Positions 23,990 to 32,843 of a stretch of 64,000 nt of DNA are shown here, one piece after another. How positions within the stretch are numbered: the first letter of the stretch is position 1; every line of letters begins with the position of its first letter. The stretch is from Pseudonocardia phyllosphaerae (GTDB lineage: Bacteria; Actinomycetota; Actinomycetes; Mycobacteriales; Pseudonocardiaceae). The position numbers were made by a program, and so were the translations under genes. The notes below the pieces were generated by a model. It was not told the DNA's origin. It ran no database searches and saw only the letters and a program-made list of their open reading frames with translations. The stretch lies in contig NZ_JBKGXS010000010.1 in assembly GCF_046546475.1 (NCBI RefSeq), positions 128,092 to 192,091 of the forward strand, in the 5' to 3' direction.

Positions 23990-25381
23990 TCAGAGGTCGA
24001 GGCCGAGCAGCGCGTTCTCCACGACCTCGGGCAGGGCCGGGTGGATCCAGTACTGCCCGGTGGCCATCGCGCGGGCGTCGAGGCCGAACGACATGGCCTG
24101 GATCAGCGGCTGGATCACCGTCGACGCCTGGGGGCCGAGCAGGTGCGCGCCCAGCAGCCGTCCGGAGCCCTTCTCCGCGATGATCTTGCAGAGGCCGGTG
24201 GTGTCCTCCATCGCCCAGCCGTAGGCGACGTCGCCGAAGTTCTGCACCTTCACCGCGATGTCGTGGCCGGCCTCGCGGGCGGCGGCCTCGGTCAGCCCGA
24301 CCGAGGCGATCTGCGGCTCGGTGAACACCGCCGCCGGGACGAACCGGTGGTTGGTGGCCCACAGGTCGTCGGGGTGGGTGAGGTTGTGCCCCACCACCTT
24401 CGCTTCGTGGTTGGCGACGTGCTTGAGCTGGTGCTCGGAGCTGACGTCACCGAGCGCCCAGACGCCGTCGGCGGAGACGCTGCGCTGGTAGGCGTCGACC
24501 TCGACGCGGCCGTCGGGCAGCGTCGCGACCCCGCCGGCGGGCAGGTCCATCCGGTCGCCGTTGGGGCGGCGGCCGGTCGCGACCAGCAACGTGTCGGCGA
24601 CGATCTCCGAGCCGTCGTCGAGGGTGACCGTGACCTCGCCCGGCCCGCCGCTCCCGTCCCCGGACAGGCCCGTGACCTGCGTGTTCAGCCGGGTGTCCCA
24701 GCGGTCCTGCGCGATCTCGGTGAACCGCTGCGACAGCGTCTCGTCGAGGTGGCGCAGCAGCCGCGGCCCGCGGGCGACCATGGTGACCTCGGCGCCGAGC
24801 GCGTGGAAGACGTGCGCGAACTCCGCGGCGATGTAGCCGCCACCGAGGATCACCAGCCGGCGTGGCACGGCGTCGACCCGCATGACCGTGTCGGAGGTCT
24901 CGAACGGGACCCCGGAGTCGGCGACCACGGGGGGCACGACGGGCCGGCTGCCCGCGGCGATGACGACGCGGTCGGCGGTGAGGGTGTCGGTGCCCGAGCC
25001 GTCGGTGCGCTCGACGGCGAACTCCCGGTCCCCGGTGAACCGGGCGTGCCCGAAGTACACGGTGACGTTCGGGCTGCGGTCCACGCGGTACTCGCGCCCG
25101 CCGGCGGAAATCGGGTCGATCCGGCCGAACACCCGGTCCCGGATGTCGGTCCAGCGGATCTTGTCGATGCTCGCGTCGACGCCGTAGACCGAGGAGTGCC
25201 GGATCTCCTCGGCGACGTCGGCGGCGTAGACGTACATCTTGGTCGGGATGCAGCCGACGTTCAGGCAGGTCCCGCCGAAGACGCCGTGCTCGACCAGTGC
25301 CACGTCCAGGCCGGCGAACCGTTCGTCGAGGAAGGTGTTGCCCGAGCCGGTGCCGACGACGACCAGATCATGGTGAGCCAC
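23990..25381 (-). CDS. mtr: Mycothione reductase
   Basis: A 463-residue FAD flavoprotein disulfide reductase that keeps mycothiol, the actinobacterial low-molecular-weight thiol, reduced with NADPH. The redox-active pair is C39/C44 in GGTCLNVGCIPTKM. The NAD(P)H loop is LVILGGGYIAAEFAHVFH. The C-terminal catalytic His-Glu is H447/E452 in HPALPEVVENAL. The short C-terminus and these motifs fit mycothione reductase better than mercuric or dihydrolipoamide reductase. The position between map and a GNAT matches M. tuberculosis. It is a good indicator of an actinobacterium. Confidence 0.93.
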   Translation of the reverse strand: MAHHDLVVVGTGSGNTFLDERFAGLDVALVEHGVFGGTCLNVGCIPTKMYVYAADVAEEIRHSSVYGVDASIDKIRWTDIRDRVFGRIDPISAGGREYRVDRSPNVTVYFGHARFTGDREFAVERTDGSGTDTLTADRVVIAAGSRPVVPPVVADSGVPFETSDTVMRVDAVPRRLVILGGGYIAAEFAHVFHALGAEVTMVARGPRLLRHLDETLSQRFTEIAQDRWDTRLNTQVTGLSGDGSGGPGEVTVTLDDGSEIVADTLLVATGRRPNGDRMDLPAGGVATLPDGRVEVDAYQRSVSADGVWALGDVSSEHQLKHVANHEAKVVGHNLTHPDDLWATNHRFVPAAVFTEPQIASVGLTEAAAREAGHDIAVKVQNFGDVAYGWAMEDTTGLCKIIAEKGSGRLLGAHLLGPQASTVIQPLIQAMSFGLDARAMATGQYWIHPALPEVVENALLGLDL

Positions 25382-25437
25382 GACCGCGAGGCTAACCGCT
25401 CACCGCACACCGCCGCCGCTCTGGTACGCACGCCCGC

Positions 25438-25929
25438 ATGACCGCGCACGCCCCGGATCCCGCTCTGCACCCCCCGGACCCGGCCCTGCACCGCAGCTCC
25501 GCCGCCGACCTCGACGCCGCGACGCTGCACGCGCTGCTCAGGCTGCGGGTCGACGTGTTCGTCGTCGAGCAGGAGTGCCCGTACCCCGAGATCGACGGCC
25601 GCGACCTCGAACCCGGCACCCGGCACTACTGGCTGACCGGTGACGACGGCACCGTGCTCGCCACGCTGCGGCTGCTCGTCGAGCCCGGCGGCGGGTTCCG
25701 GATCGGGCGGGTCTGCACCCGGCTCGACGCCCGCGGCCGCGGCCTCGGTCACCGGCTGATGACCGCCGTGCTCGACGACGTCGGCGGCGCGCCCTGCGTG
25801 CTCGACGCCCAGGTGGTGCAGGAGGCGTTCTACGCCCGGCACGGGTTCGTCGTCACCGGGGAGCAGTTCGTCGAGGACGGCATCCCGCACGTCCCGATGG
25901 CCTGGCGGCCGCAGCCGGATCCCGCCTGA
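25438..25929 (+). CDS. GNAT-family N-acetyltransferase (ElaA-like)
   Basis: A 163-residue acetyltransferase resembling ElaA-type GNAT proteins. The segment LHALLRLRVDVFVVEQECPYPEIDGRD is the family signature; the acetyl-CoA loop is RVCTRLDARGRGLGHRLM, and QVVQEAFYARHGFVVTGEQF closes the fold. The N-terminus has a short repeat of PDPALH. The substrate is unknown. It diverges from mtr with 56 bases between, and the same pairing occurs in mycobacteria. Confidence 0.87.
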   Translation: MTAHAPDPALHPPDPALHRSSAADLDAATLHALLRLRVDVFVVEQECPYPEIDGRDLEPGTRHYWLTGDDGTVLATLRLLVEPGGGFRIGRVCTRLDARGRGLGHRLMTAVLDDVGGAPCVLDAQVVQEAFYARHGFVVTGEQFVEDGIPHVPMAWRPQPDPA

Positions 25930-26072
25930 CCAGCGGACTTTCCCCACACAACGCAGCGTCAAACCCCCCGATCACGTGAGCGCGCCGGACGGACGGGACG
26001 CCATCGTTGCGCGACAATGCGCCGAATGCCCGGCCGTGCGGCCGGGGCACCGACCCGGAGGGACGGGAGCGC

Positions 26073-26558
26073 ATGAGCGACGACCGAACGCGCGAGAACT
26101 CGCCGTCGTGGGGCCGCGTCGGGCCGGAGGACCCCTCGGCCGACCCCGCGACGAAGCCGGCCATGACGCCGGAACGGACCGGAGGCGCGCACGCGCGCCC
26201 CGAGGAGCCGACGACCGCCATCCCGACCGGTGAGCCCGGCGGGCAGCCGTCGACCGGCGAGCACGGCACTCCCCAGGAGCCGGCCGGCAAGAAGGGGCGC
26301 ACGAAGCAGAAGGCGCCGAAGAGCCGCACCGGCGGGCTCTGGGCGGGACTGATCCTGTCCGCGCTCGTCCTGATCATCCTGCTGATCTTCATCGCGCAGA
26401 ACACCGCGCCCGCACAGATCAACTTCCTGGGCTACGAGGGCGAGCTGCCGACCGGTGTCGCGCTGCTGTTCGCCGCGATCGCCGGGATCGTGCTGGTCGC
26501 GATCCCGGGCAGCATCCGGATCGCGCAGCTGCGCCGCGCGATCCGCAAGGCCGGCTGA
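26073..26558 (+). CDS. LapA-domain (DUF1049) membrane protein
   Basis: A 161-residue protein with about 80 disordered N-terminal residues rich in Pro, Glu and Thr, a basic stretch (KKGRTKQKAPKSR), then two helices typical of the LapA domain (GLILSALVLIILLIFIAQNT and LLFAAIAGIVLVAIPG) joined by PAQINFLGYEGELPT. Relatives work in membrane or envelope assembly; the actual role here is unknown. ATG 26073 follows a GGAGGGACGGGAG stretch. A strong hairpin terminator lies at 26580-26608. Confidence 0.85.
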   Translation: MSDDRTRENSPSWGRVGPEDPSADPATKPAMTPERTGGAHARPEEPTTAIPTGEPGGQPSTGEHGTPQEPAGKKGRTKQKAPKSRTGGLWAGLILSALVLIILLIFIAQNTAPAQINFLGYEGELPTGVALLFAAIAGIVLVAIPGSIRIAQLRRAIRKAG

Positions 26559-26579
26559 GACGCCGCTCCCGACACGAGA

Positions 26580-26608
26580 ACGCCGCCCGGTGCAGCACCG
26601 GGCGGCGT
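26580..26608. terminator. Bidirectional hairpin terminator
   Basis: ACGCCGCCCGGTGC pairs perfectly with GCACCGGGCGGCGT around a single central base (in practice a 13-bp stem with a triloop). It separates the convergent LapA-type and helicase genes. Confidence 0.85.
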
Positions 26609-26636
26609 CTCCGCGTCGTACGAGGTCGTCCGAGGG

Positions 26637-28388
26637 TCAGCGGCGGCGGCCCCGCTGGCGCCCGCCGCCGGCGTTGCCGCTCTGACGGCGAGGCGAGCCG
26701 TCCTTGGCCGCCCGCGGCTTGCGCTGCGGCTGCGCCGGCTTCGCGACGACGATCGGCTCCCCGGACGGGGTCCTGGCGCCGGTCACCCGGACCAGCTCGG
26801 CGTCGCCGGGGGAGACCTCAGCGACGGTCGGGTCGACCCCGGCCTGGCGGGTCAGGGTGTCGACCTCCCGGCGCTGGTCACGGGTGACCAGGGTGACGAC
26901 GACGCCGTCCTCCCCGGCGCGGGCGGTGCGCCCGGCACGGTGCAGGTAGGCCTTCGGGTCGGCGGGCGGGTCCACGTGCACGACCAGCCCGACGTCGTCG
27001 ATGTGGATGCCGCGGGCGGCGACATCGGTCGCGACGAGCGTCGGGACCTCACCGGAGCGGAAGTCGTCGAGCGCTCGGTTGCGCTGGCTCTGCGAGCGGC
27101 CACCGTGCAGCGGGCCTGCCGGGACGCCCTGGCGACGCAGCACCCGCACGAGCCGGTCCGCGCCGTGCTTGGTGCGCACGAACAGGATGGTGCGGCCCTC
27201 GCGGGCGGCGATCTCGGCGACGACGTCGTTGCGCTGGTCGCGGTCCACGACGAACACGTAGTGGTCCATCGTCGAGACGCTGCCGGTGGGGGCGGCCACC
27301 GACCGGGTCACCGGGTCGGTGAGGTGCCGGCGGACGAGGGTGTCGACGTCGCCGTCGAGCGTCGCGGAGAACAGCAGCCGCTGACCGTCGGAGGGGGTGC
27401 GGTCGAGGATCGCGCGGACCTGGGGCAGGAAGCCCATGTCGGCCATCCGGTCGGCCTCGTCGAGCGCGGTGACGGTGACCTCGGACAGGTCGCAGGTGCC
27501 CTGCTGGAGGTGGTCGGTGAGCCGGCCCGGGGTGGCGACGAGCAGGTCGACCCCGCGGCGCAGCTCGGCGATCTGCCGGTTCATCGACATCCCGCCGACG
27601 ACCACGGCGACCTTCAGGTCCACGGCCTTCGCCAGTGGCGCGAGCACGTCGACGACCTGGGTGGCGAGCTCGCGGGTCGGCACCAGCACCAGCCCGCGCG
27701 GGGTCGACGGGCGCGAGCGCTCCCCGGCGAGGCGGGCCAGCAGCGCCAGCCCGAAGGCCAGGGTCTTGCCGGAGCCGGTCTGGCCGCGGCCGAGCAGGTC
27801 ACGCCCGGACAGGGTGTCGGGCAGCGTCGCGGCCTGCACCGGGAACGGGGCGGTGAAGCCCTCCTCGGCGAGCGCCTTCACCAGGCGCTCGGGCAGGCCC
27901 AGCTCGGCGAACGACGGCATGCCCGACGCGGGCTCGGTCCACGGCTCGACGTCGGTGCTCACCGCCTGGCCCTGCGGTGCGGACTTCTGCTTCGGGGCCT
28001 TCCCGCCGCCGTTGCGGGGGGTGTTGTTGCGCGGCTTCGGGGCCGACCCGGCCCCGCCACGGCCGCCGCCACCACGACGGCGACGGCTCTGCTCACCGGC
28101 CGGACGGTCCCCGTCGCGGCCGTCACGGCCGTCACGGCTGTCACGGCCGCCGCGGCCGGCGGTGCGGTCGGTGTTCTCGGTACGGGCCGGGCGGTCGCGG
28201 TCGGACCGGCGCTCGGGGCGCGGGCGGCCGGAACCGGCGGACTCGGAACGGTGCTGCTCCGGGCGCTGACGCTCGGAACGGGGCTGCTCGGGGGCGCCGG
28301 TCGGCCGGGTGGCGCGACGGCGCGGACGGCGCTCACCGGCGTCACCGGTCTGGTCGGACGACGGCGAACGGAACTGGGGCCTGGTCAC
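26637..28388 (-). CDS. DEAD-box RNA helicase with long disordered N-terminus
   Basis: A 583-residue ATP-dependent RNA helicase of the RhlE/CshA type. The first 165 or so residues are disordered and Arg/Asp/Gly-rich (many RDG and RPER segments), then come the Q motif FTAPFPVQAATLP, motif I GQTGSGKT, PTRELA, TPGR, motif II DEAD (in VTALDEADRMADMGF), motif III SAT and motif VI HRAGRTARAG. The basic C-terminal tail is also RNA-binding in style. GTG 28388 has GAGGAG 7 bases upstream. Likely roles are RNA unwinding, ribosome assembly or decay. The Arg-rich tail could drive condensate formation, which is inference. Confidence 0.92.
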   Translation of the reverse strand: MTRPQFRSPSSDQTGDAGERRPRRRATRPTGAPEQPRSERQRPEQHRSESAGSGRPRPERRSDRDRPARTENTDRTAGRGGRDSRDGRDGRDGDRPAGEQSRRRRGGGGRGGAGSAPKPRNNTPRNGGGKAPKQKSAPQGQAVSTDVEPWTEPASGMPSFAELGLPERLVKALAEEGFTAPFPVQAATLPDTLSGRDLLGRGQTGSGKTLAFGLALLARLAGERSRPSTPRGLVLVPTRELATQVVDVLAPLAKAVDLKVAVVVGGMSMNRQIAELRRGVDLLVATPGRLTDHLQQGTCDLSEVTVTALDEADRMADMGFLPQVRAILDRTPSDGQRLLFSATLDGDVDTLVRRHLTDPVTRSVAAPTGSVSTMDHYVFVVDRDQRNDVVAEIAAREGRTILFVRTKHGADRLVRVLRRQGVPAGPLHGGRSQSQRNRALDDFRSGEVPTLVATDVAARGIHIDDVGLVVHVDPPADPKAYLHRAGRTARAGEDGVVVTLVTRDQRREVDTLTRQAGVDPTVAEVSPGDAELVRVTGARTPSGEPIVVAKPAQPQRKPRAAKDGSPRRQSGNAGGGRQRGRRR

Positions 28389-28639
28389 AGGGCTCCTCGC
28401 AGGACGTGGCACGCCATGCGGAGACCTCGGGGAGGGAGCTCGGCCGACGGGCCCGGGCGCGGTCGCCGCGTCGATGCGGGCGCGCTCCGTGATGGGAAGG
28501 GCTTCGAACGGTGGGCCCGGCGGGTTGTCTGCCCGGGGCACTCGTCGAATCACCGTACGCCCCGTGGATCCGGTGCGGGACCGCCACCCGCCCCGCAGCC
28601 GGGGCCGGGTGGTCACCGTCACGTCAGCGGCGAGCCGGT
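28389..28639. other. Leader/promoter region of the helicase gene
   Basis: This 250-base gap lies upstream of the helicase start and contains no convincing ORF. Long structured 5' leaders are common for cold-inducible DEAD-box genes, but I cannot assign elements by eye. Confidence 0.35.
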
Positions 28640-29110
28640 TCAGCCGAACGTCCGCAGCGCCCCGATCCCGATCAGTCCGAACACCAGCGCCCACACCACG
28701 ACGGTCACGACCTGCCAGATCACGACCTGCCGCCGGTCCAGCCCGGCCGCGATCATCCCGAACGCGGTCAGCGAGATCGCCAGCAGCGTCGGTGCGAGCA
28801 GGGAGGCGACCGGGACGCCGTAACGGTCCACCCGCGCGATCATCTTCTGCCGCCGGGCGCTCGGCGGCCGCTGCGCGCGGCGGTCCAGTCCCCGCCGGGC
28901 CCGGTCCCCGAGCCACACCGCGACGGCCAGTGCCAGCAGGTTCCCCACGACCGCCCCGGTCCCGGCGAGCAGGACCGGCATCCCGGCCGCGGTCCCGACC
29001 AGCGTGCCGATGTAGGACTCCAGGAACGGCACCACGCCGATCACGAACACCGCGAGGAACGCCAGGACCGGGTGCAGGTCGGTCACCCACGCGTTCAGCT
29101 GCTCCATCAT
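28640..29110 (-). CDS. Small multi-pass membrane protein (small multidrug export family-like)
   Basis: A 156-residue integral membrane protein with four to five hydrophobic segments (about 15-35, 45-68, 100-120, 125-150). The pattern FLAVFVIGVVPFLESYIGTLVGTAAG, with an acidic residue in a helix, resembles the putative small multidrug export protein family. The middle cytosolic loop is very basic (RARRGLDRRAQRPPSARRQK). The double ATG at 29110 gives the start. Substrate and function are unknown. Confidence 0.7.
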   Translation of the reverse strand: MMEQLNAWVTDLHPVLAFLAVFVIGVVPFLESYIGTLVGTAAGMPVLLAGTGAVVGNLLALAVAVWLGDRARRGLDRRAQRPPSARRQKMIARVDRYGVPVASLLAPTLLAISLTAFGMIAAGLDRRQVVIWQVVTVVVWALVFGLIGIGALRTFG

Positions 29111-29192
29111 GCCTCGATGGTGCCGTATGTCCGGTTTGTCGTGCCGGTCTCCGGTCGGGAACTCGCGGTCGGGAACTCGCGGCCGGGACCCC

Positions 29193-29942
29193 TCAGGCCG
29201 GGATGACGAGGTCCAGGTGGTCGCCGTCGCGCTCCACGGTGTGCCCGGCACGGCGCGCGATCCGGGCGACGGCGGTCGCGTCGGCGGGCTCGGCGCGCGA
29301 GGCCGCGAGCAGCCGCGCCAGCCCGCCCTTGTGGGACTTGTTGTGGTGGCTGACCACCGATCGGGACCCGTCCGGGCGCTCGGCGAGCACGTTCACGGTG
29401 ACCGCGCCGGGCACCGCGCCCAGGGCGGCGTAGCCACCCGAGCGCAGGTCGACGACCAGCTCACCGGCGGCGATCCGCGCCAGCAGCGGGTCGGCCACCG
29501 GCCGCCACCGCGACGCCAGCGTCCCCGAGCCGGGCAGCTTCGACCCGGCCGAGAGCCGGTAGGCCGGGATCGGGTCGTCCGCGCCGACGACGCCGAACAG
29601 CGCCGACTGCACGGCCAGCCGGGAGCGGGCCCGGTCGCGGACGGCGCGGGTGAACGATCCGGCGTCGAGGGCGTCGTAGAGGACCCCGGTGTAGCGGTCC
29701 AGCGCCGGCATCGTCGGCGAGGTGAACAGCGCGGCGTTCCGGTCGATCTCGGCGTCCTGCCGGGCGGAGACGCCGAGCGCGGCGCGGGCGGCCGGGCGGT
29801 CCGCGGCCAGGGCCACCAGCTCGTCGGCCAGCTCCTTGCGGACGGCGCCGAGGTCGGCGTCGTGGGACAGCGCGGCGAGGTCGAGCGGCGGGCCGTCCCC
29901 GCCGGCGCGCTTGGTCTCCGAGGGCGGCAGCAGCACGAGCAC
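29193..29942 (-). CDS. YaaA-family peroxide stress protein (UPF0246)
   Basis: A 249-residue member of the YaaA/UPF0246 family. In E. coli YaaA limits free iron and binds DNA during peroxide stress. The family start VLVLLPPSETKRAGG, the segment TGVLYDALDAGSF and the C-terminal SHHNKSHKGGLARLL are present. GTG 29942 is chosen; an in-frame GTG six bases later is also possible. The gene diverges from the metY leader peptide gene. Confidence 0.88.
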   Translation of the reverse strand: MLVLLPPSETKRAGGDGPPLDLAALSHDADLGAVRKELADELVALAADRPAARAALGVSARQDAEIDRNAALFTSPTMPALDRYTGVLYDALDAGSFTRAVRDRARSRLAVQSALFGVVGADDPIPAYRLSAGSKLPGSGTLASRWRPVADPLLARIAAGELVVDLRSGGYAALGAVPGAVTVNVLAERPDGSRSVVSHHNKSHKGGLARLLAASRAEPADATAVARIARRAGHTVERDGDHLDLVIPA

Positions 29943-30062
29943 GGCGGGCGAGAGTACTTCCCCGGTGATCACCGGCGGCGGCCCCCACCTGCGATCGCGG
30001 CCACAGCGCGCCGCCCGGCGGGGGCGTTGTGCCCCATCCCGGGCGCCGCTAGGTTCGAGGCC

Positions 30063-30137
30063 GTGACCTGCCTCGTGGCGCGCCTGCACGTCGACCTCAT
30101 GCGCCTGTCCAGCGCGAGTTGTCGACGCTGCGGCTGA
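30063..30137 (+). CDS. Cysteine-containing leader peptide upstream of metY
   Basis: A 24-codon ORF starting at GTG 30063. It contains RLHVDLMRLSSASCRRCG, which matches the R-x-HVDL-x-R-x-x-SA-x-C pattern of short leader peptides found before sulfur-metabolism genes in actinobacteria. The two late Cys codons would stall ribosomes when charged tRNA-Cys is low. A hairpin (CCTGC 30160-30164 / GCAGG 30171-30175) follows within 25 bases. It probably couples metYX expression to cysteine supply; the mechanism is inferred. Confidence 0.75.
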   Translation: MTCLVARLHVDLMRLSSASCRRCG

Positions 30138-30159
30138 CCTCCGCCCGACCGAGGGCGCA

Positions 30160-30175
30160 CCTGCCGTCCCGCAGG
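30160..30175 (+). promoter_or_regulatory. Hairpin after the leader peptide, possible attenuator element
   Basis: CCTGC/GCAGG stem flanked by GGGCGC and GGGCGCC segments that could form alternative pairings, in the 124-base gap between the leader peptide stop and metY. Confidence 0.35.
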
Positions 30176-30261
30176 CCGGGCGCCCCGCACGACCCGTCCC
30201 GTCCGGCACCGCTGCCGAGGCACGGAAGTCGCCGGACCGCATCCGAGGAGCACATCCCGTC

Positions 30262-31572
30262 ATGACCGAGCCCGACCCCACCGCCAACTGGTCGTTCGAG
30301 ACCAAGCAGGTGCACGCCGGCGCCGAGCCCGACCCGACCACCAACGCGCGGGCCACGCCGATCTACCAGACGACGTCCTACGTCTTCCGGGACTCCGAGC
30401 AGGCCGCGAAGCTGTTCGGCCTGCAGGAGTTCGGCAACATCTACACCCGGATCATGAACCCGACCCAGGACGTGCTGGAGCAGCGCGTCGCCGCCCTGGA
30501 GGGCGGGGTCGGGGCGCTCGCCGTCGCCTCCGGGCAGGCCGCGCAGCAGCTCGCCGTGCTGAACATCGCCGAGGCCGGGGACCACATCGTCGCCAGCGCC
30601 TCGCTCTACGGCGGCACCTACAACCAGTTCCACTACACGTTCCCCAAGCTCGGGCTCGAGGTCACGTTCGTCGACGACCCGGACGACCTGGAGGCGTGGA
30701 AGGCGGCCATCCGGCCGAACACCAAGCTGCTCTACGCCGAGACCCTGGGCAACCCGCGCGGCAACGTGCTGGACGTCGAGGGCGTCGCCGGGGTGGCACA
30801 CGAGGCAGGCGTGCCGCTGGTCGTCGACAACACCGTCCCGACGCCGTACCTGCTGCGGCCGATCGAGCACGGCGCCGACATCGTCGTCCACTCGCTGACC
30901 AAGTTCCTGGGCGGGCACGGCACCTCGGTCGGCGGCATCATCGTCGACTCCGGCAACTTCGACTGGACCGCGCACGCCGACAAGTTCCCCGGCCTGACCC
31001 AGCCGGACCCGAGCTACCACGGCGCGGTGTTCACCGACGCCGTCGGCCCGCTGGCCTACATCATCAAGGCCCGCGTGCAGCTGCTGCGCGACCTCGGCCC
31101 GGCGATCTCCCCGCAGAACGCGTTCTACATCCTGCAGGGCATCGAGACGCTGTCGCTGCGGATGGACAAGCACAACGCCAACGCCCAGGAGCTGGCGGAG
31201 TGGCTGCAGGAGCGCGACGAGGTCGAGACCGTGCACTACGCCGGGCTCGAGTCCTCGCCGTGGCACACCGCGGCGCAGAAGTACCTGCCCAAGGGCGCCG
31301 GTGCGATCGTCGCGTTCGAGCTGCGCGGCGGGGTCGAGGCGGGCCGGAAGTTCGTCGACTCGCTCGAGCTGTTCAGTCACCTCGCCAACATCGGTGACGT
31401 GCGCAGCCTGGTGATCCACCCGGCGTCGACGACGCACAGCCAGCTCTCCCCGGAGGAGCAGCTGGCCTCCGGCGTCACCCCCGGCCTGGTGCGCCTGTCG
31501 GTGGGCCTGGAAGGCGCCGAGGACCTCAAGGCCGACCTGGACGCGGGCTTCCGCGCGGCCAAGGGCGCGTGA
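30262..31572 (+). CDS. metY: O-acetylhomoserine aminocarboxypropyltransferase (sulfhydrylase)
   Basis: A 436-residue PLP enzyme making homocysteine from O-acetylhomoserine and sulfide in methionine synthesis. The Schiff-base lysine is K214 in VVHSLTKFLGGHG; YTRIMNPTQDVLEQRVAALEGG and the ASGQAA loop are family signatures. ATG 30262 has GAGGAG about 11 bases upstream. Its stop overlaps the metX start by 4 bases, so metY and metX form a coupled operon. A 24-residue Cys-containing leader peptide lies upstream and probably controls both. Confidence 0.95.
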   Translation: MTEPDPTANWSFETKQVHAGAEPDPTTNARATPIYQTTSYVFRDSEQAAKLFGLQEFGNIYTRIMNPTQDVLEQRVAALEGGVGALAVASGQAAQQLAVLNIAEAGDHIVASASLYGGTYNQFHYTFPKLGLEVTFVDDPDDLEAWKAAIRPNTKLLYAETLGNPRGNVLDVEGVAGVAHEAGVPLVVDNTVPTPYLLRPIEHGADIVVHSLTKFLGGHGTSVGGIIVDSGNFDWTAHADKFPGLTQPDPSYHGAVFTDAVGPLAYIIKARVQLLRDLGPAISPQNAFYILQGIETLSLRMDKHNANAQELAEWLQERDEVETVHYAGLESSPWHTAAQKYLPKGAGAIVAFELRGGVEAGRKFVDSLELFSHLANIGDVRSLVIHPASTTHSQLSPEEQLASGVTPGLVRLSVGLEGAEDLKADLDAGFRAAKGA

Positions 31573-32711
31573 GTGCCGACCGTCTCCCTCCCGCCAGCGG
31601 TGCCTGGCGGGAGGGAGACGACCCCGGCGCGCGACGGTTCCTGGACCTGCCGGGTCCGCTGAAGCTGGAGGCCGGCGGGGAGCTGCCGGAGGCCCGGCTG
31701 GCCTATGAGACGTGGGGCGAGCTCGCCCCGGACGGCTCGAACGCGGTCCTGGTGCTGCACGCGCTCACCGGGGACGCGCACGTCGAGGGCCCCGCCGGGC
31801 CCGGACAGCCCACCGCGGGCTGGTGGCCCGGCCTGATCGGGCCGGGCCTGCCGCTGGACCCGGCGCGCTGGTTCGTCGTCGCCCCGAACGCGCTCGGCGG
31901 CTGCCAGGGCTCGACCGGCCCGGCGTCGCCGGCCCCGGACGGGCGGCCGTGGGGCAGCCGGTTCCCGGCGGTCACCATCCGCGACACCGTCGCCGCCGAG
32001 CAGCACCTCGCCGACGCGCTCGGCATCGACTCCTTCGCCTGCGTGATCGGCGGGTCGATGGGCTCGATGCGATCGCTGGAGTGGGCCGCGACCGAGCCCG
32101 ACCGGGTGCGGCGCCTCGCGCTGCTGGCCGGTCCGGCGGCGTCGTCGGCGGACCAGATCGGCTGGGCCGCACCGCAGATCGAGGCGATCCGCGCGGACCC
32201 GGGCTGGCACGGCGGCGACTACCACGACCTCGGGCCCGGGGAGGGGCCGTGGCGCGGCCTCGGCGTCGCCCGCCGGATCGCGCACCTCTGCTACCGCTCC
32301 GGGATCGAGCTCGACACCCGGTTCGGCCGCGACCGGCAGCCGGGGGAGGACCCGCTCGACGGCGGCCGGTTCGCCGTCGAGTCCTACCTCGACCACCACG
32401 CCGACAAGCTGGTGCGCCGGTTCGACGCCGCGTCCTACGTGCTGCTGACCCGTGCGATGAACCTGCACGACGTCGGGCGCGAGCGCGGCGGCGTCGAGGC
32501 GGGCCTGCGCCGGGTGCGGGCCCGGACCCGGGTGGCCGGCGTCGTGTCCGACCGGCTGTACCCGATCGCGGACCAGCAGCGGCTCGCCGACGGCATCTCC
32601 GGCGCCGGTGACCTCACGGTGATCGACTCCCCGTACGGCCACGACGGCTTCCTCATCGAGACGCCGACGGTGGGACGCCTGCTCACGGAGCTGCTCGCCG
32701 AATCGGCATGA
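31569..32711 (+). CDS. metX: Homoserine O-acetyltransferase
   Basis: A 380-residue alpha/beta-hydrolase-fold acyltransferase producing O-acetylhomoserine from homoserine and acetyl-CoA, the substrate of MetY. The nucleophile is S163 in VIGGSMGSM; the catalytic Asp is in VVSDRLYP and the His in SPYGHDGFL. GTG 31569 overlaps the metY stop (GTGA). Both steps of direct sulfhydrylation are therefore in one operon. Confidence 0.95.
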   Translation: MSADRLPPASGAWREGDDPGARRFLDLPGPLKLEAGGELPEARLAYETWGELAPDGSNAVLVLHALTGDAHVEGPAGPGQPTAGWWPGLIGPGLPLDPARWFVVAPNALGGCQGSTGPASPAPDGRPWGSRFPAVTIRDTVAAEQHLADALGIDSFACVIGGSMGSMRSLEWAATEPDRVRRLALLAGPAASSADQIGWAAPQIEAIRADPGWHGGDYHDLGPGEGPWRGLGVARRIAHLCYRSGIELDTRFGRDRQPGEDPLDGGRFAVESYLDHHADKLVRRFDAASYVLLTRAMNLHDVGRERGGVEAGLRRVRARTRVAGVVSDRLYPIADQQRLADGISGAGDLTVIDSPYGHDGFLIETPTVGRLLTELLAESA

Positions 32712-32843
32712 TCGTCAGCTGAACGGCGCAACAGGAGTTGCGCTGTGTCGATCTTGAGAGGGTTTCAGCCACTCTCAGTGTTCTCTCAGCGCCATGTCCC
32801 TAGTGTTCCGCTCGTCCCGATACCCCATCCGGAAGAGCGCACC

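Noticed and set aside
30138..30261. SAM riboswitch before metY
   Set aside because: No SAM-binding core pattern seen; the leader peptide plus hairpin explains the region better.
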